DNA of 46,904 nt. It comes from an uncultured Ruminococcus sp. Lineage in GTDB: Bacteria > Bacillota > Clostridia > Oscillospirales > Acutalibacteraceae. The DNA is taken from assembly GCA_902778175.1 (NCBI GenBank), contig CACYWT010000044.1:1-46904 (forward strand), in the 5' to 3' direction. The notes below the pieces were generated by a model, which was given only the letters and a program-made list of their open reading frames with translations, was not told where the DNA came from and made no database searches. Numbering within the stretch: the first letter of the stretch is position 1; each line of letters starts with the position of its first letter. Shown here one piece after another: positions 43,011 through 46,904 of the stretch. A program made the translations under genes and the position numbers.

Positions 43011-45641
43011 ATGCAATGGCACACTATCAGCTCAAATGAAGCCGTCCGCATCCTCAGATCGGACGAAAAAAAAGGTCTTTCAAATTCTCAGGCTCTCGAC
43101 CGCAGCCAACGCTACGGAAAAAATACCCTTCGTACCCGAAAAAAACAAAGCATCGTCGTGAAATTCCTTTTGCAGTTTACGGATTTTATGGTACTTATCC
43201 TCCTTGCCGCCGCCGCTGTTTCGTTCGCAGTGGCTGCGCTGAGCGAGGACGGCGATCTTATCGACCCGATAATGATCCTCCTTATCGTGATCGTCAATGC
43301 CGTTATCGGTACGGTTCAGGAATGTCGCGCCGAAAAAGCAATAGACGCCCTGAAAAAACTTTCCGCTCCCCATGCGCGCGTCATAAGAAACGGAAAAACT
43401 CTCTCCGTACCCTCTGAGGACGTTACTACAGGCGATATCCTTCTTGTCGAGGCAGGCGACCTTGTCCCGGCTGATGCAAGACTTATCGAAGCCGTGTCCC
43501 TCCGCGCTGAGGAAGCCGCCCTTACCGGCGAAGCCGTACCCTCTGAAAAACAGGCGGATATGATCCTCCCCTCCGATACCCCCGACGCCGATAAATGCAA
43601 TATGATCTTCTCCTCGACCTGCATTTCGTCAGGTCACGGAAAAGCCGTCGTCACCGATATCGGAATGGATACAAGAGTCGGAAAGATCGCATCTATGCTC
43701 GATCAGGACGAAAGCCCCCGTACTCCGCTGCAGATAAGCCTTGCAAAAACAGGCAGGATACTCGGCATATGCGCCGTCGGGATCTGCGCGCTCATTTTCG
43801 CGCTGGGACTGATACAGAAAATTCCGCCGCTCGATATGTTCATGATATCAATAAGCCTTGCCGTCGCCGCTATCCCGGAGGGACTTCCTGCCGTTGTTAC
43901 CATAGTCCTCGCAATGGGCGTTCGCCGCCTTGCCGCAAACAGAGCAGTTATCCGCAAGCTCCCGGCAGTGGAAACTCTCGGACGCGCCGACGTTATCTGC
44001 TCGGATAAGACAGGCACTCTCACACAGAACAAAATGACAGTGGAAACTCTTTCGTCCTCTTCCGGACGAATATCGCCGCAAAGCGAAAGCGGATCCTTTC
44101 TTCTGTCGCTGATGAGCCTTTGCAGCAACAGCACCCTGACCGAAAAGAACGGGACTTTTTCCGCAGAAGGCGACCCGACCGAAACCGCCCTCGTCATTGC
44201 CGCCGCCGAAGCAGGCAAAAACAAGAACCGTCTGGACAAGGATTTCCCCCGTATCAGGGAAATACCGTTCGACCCGAAAACAAAAAGAATGTTAACACTG
44301 CACAGGCTGCCCGGCGGCGGTTTCCGTACCATCGCAAAGGGCGCTCCGGATATCCTCCTCGCAGACTGCGCCTCGGTCTATACCGGGACGGGAACCAGAC
44401 CTTTATCCGAACGGGAAAGAAATGCCCTGCTCGCGGAAAACGATTCTCTTGCCGCTCAGGGCATAAGAGTGATAGCTGCCGCATATAAGGACAGCAGCTC
44501 TGCCCCGTCAGATAAGGAAATGACAGAGGGACTTGTTTTCTGCGGCTTTGCAGGAATGAGCGATCCTCCGCGGTCCCAGGTATACGGCGCTGTCGCGCAG
44601 TGTCACAAGGCAGGGATCAGGATAATAATGATAACCGGCGACCATATCGCCACCGCAAAGGCGATAGGCGCAAAGCTCGGCATCATGAAGCCGCAGGACA
44701 AGGCGTCGACCGGCGCGCAGCTTGACGCCATGACTGACGAGCAGCTCCGCTGCGATATCGGAAAATACAGTATATTTGCCCGTGTATCTCCGGAGCACAA
44801 GGTACGCATAGTCAAGGCTCTGCGAAGTACCGGAGCAGTAACGGCGATGACGGGCGACGGAGTCAACGACGCGCCTGCGCTGAGATGCGCGGATATCGGC
44901 TGCGCGATGGGTCTGAGCGGAACAGACGTTGCAAAGAGCGCTGCCGATATGGTGCTGACCGATGACAATTTCGCAACGATCGTAAAAGCCGTAGAGCAGG
45001 GGCGCAGTATTTTTGACAATATCCGCCGCACGATACATTTCCTGCTTTCAAGCAATATCGGGGAGATACTTACGGTGCTTTGCGCCTTTCTGATGCGTCT
45101 GCCTTCTCCTCTGCTTGCGATACAGCTGCTCTGGGTGAATCTTGTGACGGATTCACTTCCTGCGCTGGCGCTCGGCGCGGAGCCTGCCGCAAAGGATATA
45201 ATGGAACGTCCGCCCGACAAGAACAAAAGCGGGATTTTCACCCGAAGTTCTGTCCGTTCGATCATTATTGAGGGTTGTTTTATCGGGGCGCTGGCATTTC
45301 TCGCCTACACAACAGGCAGGGTATTCTTTGACGGCGGCGGCGACCCCGTCACAGGCAGGACGATGACCTTTGCCGTACTGAGTCTGAGCCAGCTTGTACA
45401 CTCATTCAATCTGAGGAGCGAAAAATCCCTGTTCAGGACCGGCATCACCGGAAACCCGAAGCTTGTGATATCATTCCTGATCGGAGCGGCAATGCAGATA
45501 TCGGTAATATCCATTGCTCCGCTTGCGGGGATATTCCGTGCCGTACCGCTTTCGCCGCTGTGCTGGCTGATAGTCGGCGCTTTGTCGCTTGCGCCATTAG
45601 CGGTAGTGGAAACGGAAAAGCTGTTAATAAACAAAAAATAA
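43011..45641 (+). CDS. Calcium-type P-type ATPase
   Basis: An 876-residue cation pump of the type II (SERCA/PMCA-like) class, in the membrane with about ten helices. An N-terminal cation-ATPase domain is followed by actuator motif LTGEAVPSEK and the ion-site helix AAIPEGLPA. Phosphorylated D332 lies in DKTGTLTQNKM, the hinge is TGDGVNDAPAL, and the C-terminal helices close the chain. The ATG at 43011 follows AAGAAGGATC; an ATG 18 codons upstream has no such site. It probably expels calcium, but sodium or manganese cannot be excluded. It is transcribed alone. Confidence 0.93.
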   Translation: MQWHTISSNEAVRILRSDEKKGLSNSQALDRSQRYGKNTLRTRKKQSIVVKFLLQFTDFMVLILLAAAAVSFAVAALSEDGDLIDPIMILLIVIVNAVIGTVQECRAEKAIDALKKLSAPHARVIRNGKTLSVPSEDVTTGDILLVEAGDLVPADARLIEAVSLRAEEAALTGEAVPSEKQADMILPSDTPDADKCNMIFSSTCISSGHGKAVVTDIGMDTRVGKIASMLDQDESPRTPLQISLAKTGRILGICAVGICALIFALGLIQKIPPLDMFMISISLAVAAIPEGLPAVVTIVLAMGVRRLAANRAVIRKLPAVETLGRADVICSDKTGTLTQNKMTVETLSSSSGRISPQSESGSFLLSLMSLCSNSTLTEKNGTFSAEGDPTETALVIAAAEAGKNKNRLDKDFPRIREIPFDPKTKRMLTLHRLPGGGFRTIAKGAPDILLADCASVYTGTGTRPLSERERNALLAENDSLAAQGIRVIAAAYKDSSSAPSDKEMTEGLVFCGFAGMSDPPRSQVYGAVAQCHKAGIRIIMITGDHIATAKAIGAKLGIMKPQDKASTGAQLDAMTDEQLRCDIGKYSIFARVSPEHKVRIVKALRSTGAVTAMTGDGVNDAPALRCADIGCAMGLSGTDVAKSAADMVLTDDNFATIVKAVEQGRSIFDNIRRTIHFLLSSNIGEILTVLCAFLMRLPSPLLAIQLLWVNLVTDSLPALALGAEPAAKDIMERPPDKNKSGIFTRSSVRSIIIEGCFIGALAFLAYTTGRVFFDGGGDPVTGRTMTFAVLSLSQLVHSFNLRSEKSLFRTGITGNPKLVISFLIGAAMQISVISIAPLAGIFRAVPLSPLCWLIVGALSLAPLAVVETEKLLINKK

Positions 45642-45652
45642 TGAAAAGAAAA

Positions 45653-45676
45653 GCCGCCCCGGTAAAATGGGGCGGT
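45653..45676 (-). terminator. Terminator between the ATPase and the secreted-protein gene
   Basis: GCCGCCCC pairs with GGGGCGGT. On the minus strand it is followed by CTTTTCTTTT, ending the 45688 gene; it may also slow plus-strand transcription. Confidence 0.8.
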
Positions 45677-45687
45677 CATAACTGTTT

Positions 45688-46389
45688 TTATCTTCTTTCC
45701 ACGGAAGTGTTGTAATGCTGTACTTGTATGGTCTTTTCGATCATTTCGTAAGCATCCATTGATTTTTCACTCTGGGGGAACCAACCGGTCACAGTATCAT
45801 ATGTGTTATTAAGATAGGTTTCTATTGTAGAACGCTCAGTTGATGAAAGATCGTTTTTGTGTTCGGAATAAGCTTTGCATACATTGATAATAAAATCAAG
45901 CATATAGTCTTCGTCCGAATCAAGTTTCGCAGTATCTAATCCATCGGGATAATAGTTGTATCTCGTAACCAGATCTGCCGCACATTCCAAGCGTTTGGCA
46001 GCTTCCTCCCTGAAAAGAAAGTCAGCTTGTTTTGCATCTGTGTAAAATCTCTCATTTTCTTTATCATTTGCAATTTTTTCCTGGAGCTTCTTCTGCTGTT
46101 CTATCAGATCTTCTCTTCCGATGGACGCAAAAAATTCCTCATCTGACATACCCTGATATTCTTGTTTTACTGATTTCCTCTGCTCTATCATGGCATTTTT
46201 TTCTTCCTGAGTAAAGCTCAATACCGGAGCTCTGTTTTCTTTTTCAGCAAGTATTATTTCATTTGTTCTGTTTTGAGCAGATTCTGAAAAATCACCAAGA
46301 TCAAGAGCAAGAACACCTGCGGAACATATAGCGATTGCTGTTGCAGCAACACAAACACTTGCGACTATCCTTTTCATTTTGTTTTTCAT
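45688..46389 (-). CDS. Small secreted or surface protein, unknown family
   Basis: A 233-residue protein. Residues 1-28 are a signal peptide: a basic start (MKNKMKR), then IVASVCVAATAIAICSAGVLA, probably cleaved near ALA-LD. The mature part is helical and rich in Glu, Lys, Gln and Asp, with coiled-coil-like segments such as EQQKKLQEKIANDKENER. There is no lipobox, no cell-wall sorting signal and no cysteine pair. ATG 46389 is chosen because AAGGATC lies before it; upstream codons lie in intergenic DNA. A -10 box is seen at 46406-46411. The IS110 element begins within about 60 bases. Confidence 0.8.
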   Translation of the reverse strand: MKNKMKRIVASVCVAATAIAICSAGVLALDLGDFSESAQNRTNEIILAEKENRAPVLSFTQEEKNAMIEQRKSVKQEYQGMSDEEFFASIGREDLIEQQKKLQEKIANDKENERFYTDAKQADFLFREEAAKRLECAADLVTRYNYYPDGLDTAKLDSDEDYMLDFIINVCKAYSEHKNDLSSTERSTIETYLNNTYDTVTGWFPQSEKSMDAYEMIEKTIQVQHYNTSVERR

Positions 46390-46452
46390 AATAATCGATC
46401 CTTGTATTATAAAGTAGTAGTGTTTAATGTCCCTCTCCAAGGACAATATGCT

Positions 46453-46570
46453 ATACTGTTTAGAGATACTGTGGATCAGTGAATCACTCCTACCGCCTAG
46501 TTAGATACCGCATGACGGTTTATTTAGCACAAGGTTACGATCGCAAGGAGTACCGTGGACTAAACAGTAT
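46453..46570 (+). ncRNA. Candidate bridge RNA leader of the IS110 element
   Basis: A perfect 11-base inverted repeat, ATACTGTTTAG (46453-46463) and CTAAACAGTAT (46560-46570), closes a 96-base segment just upstream of the transposase. IS110 elements encode a bridge RNA in the non-coding left end that guides donor and target choice. Position, size and closing stem fit; the internal loops cannot be confirmed because the right end of the element is off-window. Confidence 0.55.
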
Positions 46571-46597
46571 CAAAATTTATTCAAAAGAGGTATTGCT

Positions 46598-46904
46598 ATG
46601 ATTTATGTCGGAATTGATGTTGCAAAAGACAAGCACGATTGCTTTATTATGAACTCTGAAGGCGAGGTTCTATGCAAGCCGTTTGTTATTCGCAATAATC
46701 GAGCCGGCTTCGACAGCCTTTATGAGAAGATCTGTTTCGCAGCCGAAAGCCCTGACAAAATAAAAGTAGGACTTGAAGCCACAGGACATTACAGCTACAA
46801 CATTCTGGGCTATCTCCTCGATAAGGGTTTGCCGACCTACGTTATCAATCCGTTACATACCAATCTTTACAGAAAAAGTCTAAGCCTTAGAAAGACGAAA
46901 ACGG
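46598..46904 (+). CDS. IS110-family transposase (N-terminal part, cut by right edge)
   Basis: 102 residues of a DEDD-type RuvC-like recombinase. The start YVGIDVAKDKHD carries the first catalytic Asp (D7) and GLEATGHY carries the Glu. INPLHTNLYRKSLSLRKTK is the conserved block before the next acidic residues, which are off-window. AAGAGG precedes the ATG at 46598. Such enzymes move elements without terminal inverted repeats and use a bridge RNA. It is intact as far as visible. Confidence 0.93.
   Translation, partial: MIYVGIDVAKDKHDCFIMNSEGEVLCKPFVIRNNRAGFDSLYEKICFAAESPDKIKVGLEATGHYSYNILGYLLDKGLPTYVINPLHTNLYRKSLSLRKTKT

Noticed and set aside
43703-44332. A 209-codon minus-strand open frame
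   Set aside because: Antisense to the P-type ATPase, whose catalytic motifs lie in the same region.

Overview
The window looks like a chromosomal segment of an anaerobic, low-GC Bacillota of the class Clostridia, most likely a Ruminococcus-like Oscillospiraceae member from a gut or rumen. This is inferred from gene content and style: AGGAGG-type ribosome binding sites, -35/-10 promoters with 17-base spacers, a tryptophan T-box, a YtaF-type sporulation membrane protein, BspA-like leucine-rich repeats, and a maltodextrin ABC importer with a lipoprotein amylase. No species can be named from the sequence alone.

Layout. Positions 1-11359 (minus) hold a secondary-metabolite operon: a Sfp-type phosphopantetheinyl transferase, a 59-codon membrane micro-ORF, and a giant non-ribosomal peptide synthetase (NRPS) of at least 3422 residues that runs off the left edge. 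Its visible order is A-T-C-A-T-C-A-T-C-A. The first adenylation domain lacks the Asp that normally grips the alpha-amino group. The synthetase plus its activating transferase is the most distinctive system here.

11750-17400 (minus) holds a tyrA-aroB aromatic amino acid operon with a structured leader, a tocopherol-cyclase-like protein, an orotate-phosphoribosyltransferase-like protein, and an AIM24 protein with a membrane-anchored partner. 17607-18981 (plus) is a zinc-ribbon/LRR protein with a clear promoter and terminator. 19200-22896 (minus) is a response regulator-histidine kinase-HtrA envelope-stress operon. 22909-24965 (minus) is a small gene plus a BcrAB-type ABC exporter, preceded by a very AT-rich palindromic region. 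25344-30162 (minus) is a run of lepA, DUF3783, GIY-YIG, recQ and alkD-like genes.

30343-32694 holds two divergent tRNA-Leu genes (UAA and GAG), then a Trp T-box controlling a solitary trpB2. 32732-38915 (minus) is the malE-malF-malG-amylase starch-utilisation cluster, without an ATPase gene. 39245-40586 (minus) has ytaF and a pair of small membrane proteins. 40667-42910 has a 149-bp MITE, a stand-alone 5S rRNA gene with its own promoter and terminator, and prfC. 43011-45641 is a calcium-type P-type ATPase. The right end has a small secreted protein and the start of an IS110-family element whose non-coding leader folds as expected for a bridge RNA.

Small repeats are a recurring theme. Three copies of a modular hairpin repeat (near 11.4, 15.1 and 34.6 kb), the MITE and a possible MITE fragment behind prfC all sit between genes. 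Signs of an undescribed system are strongest in the NRPS operon, the AT-rich palindromic region and the modular hairpin repeats. None of these is proved novel by sequence reading alone.
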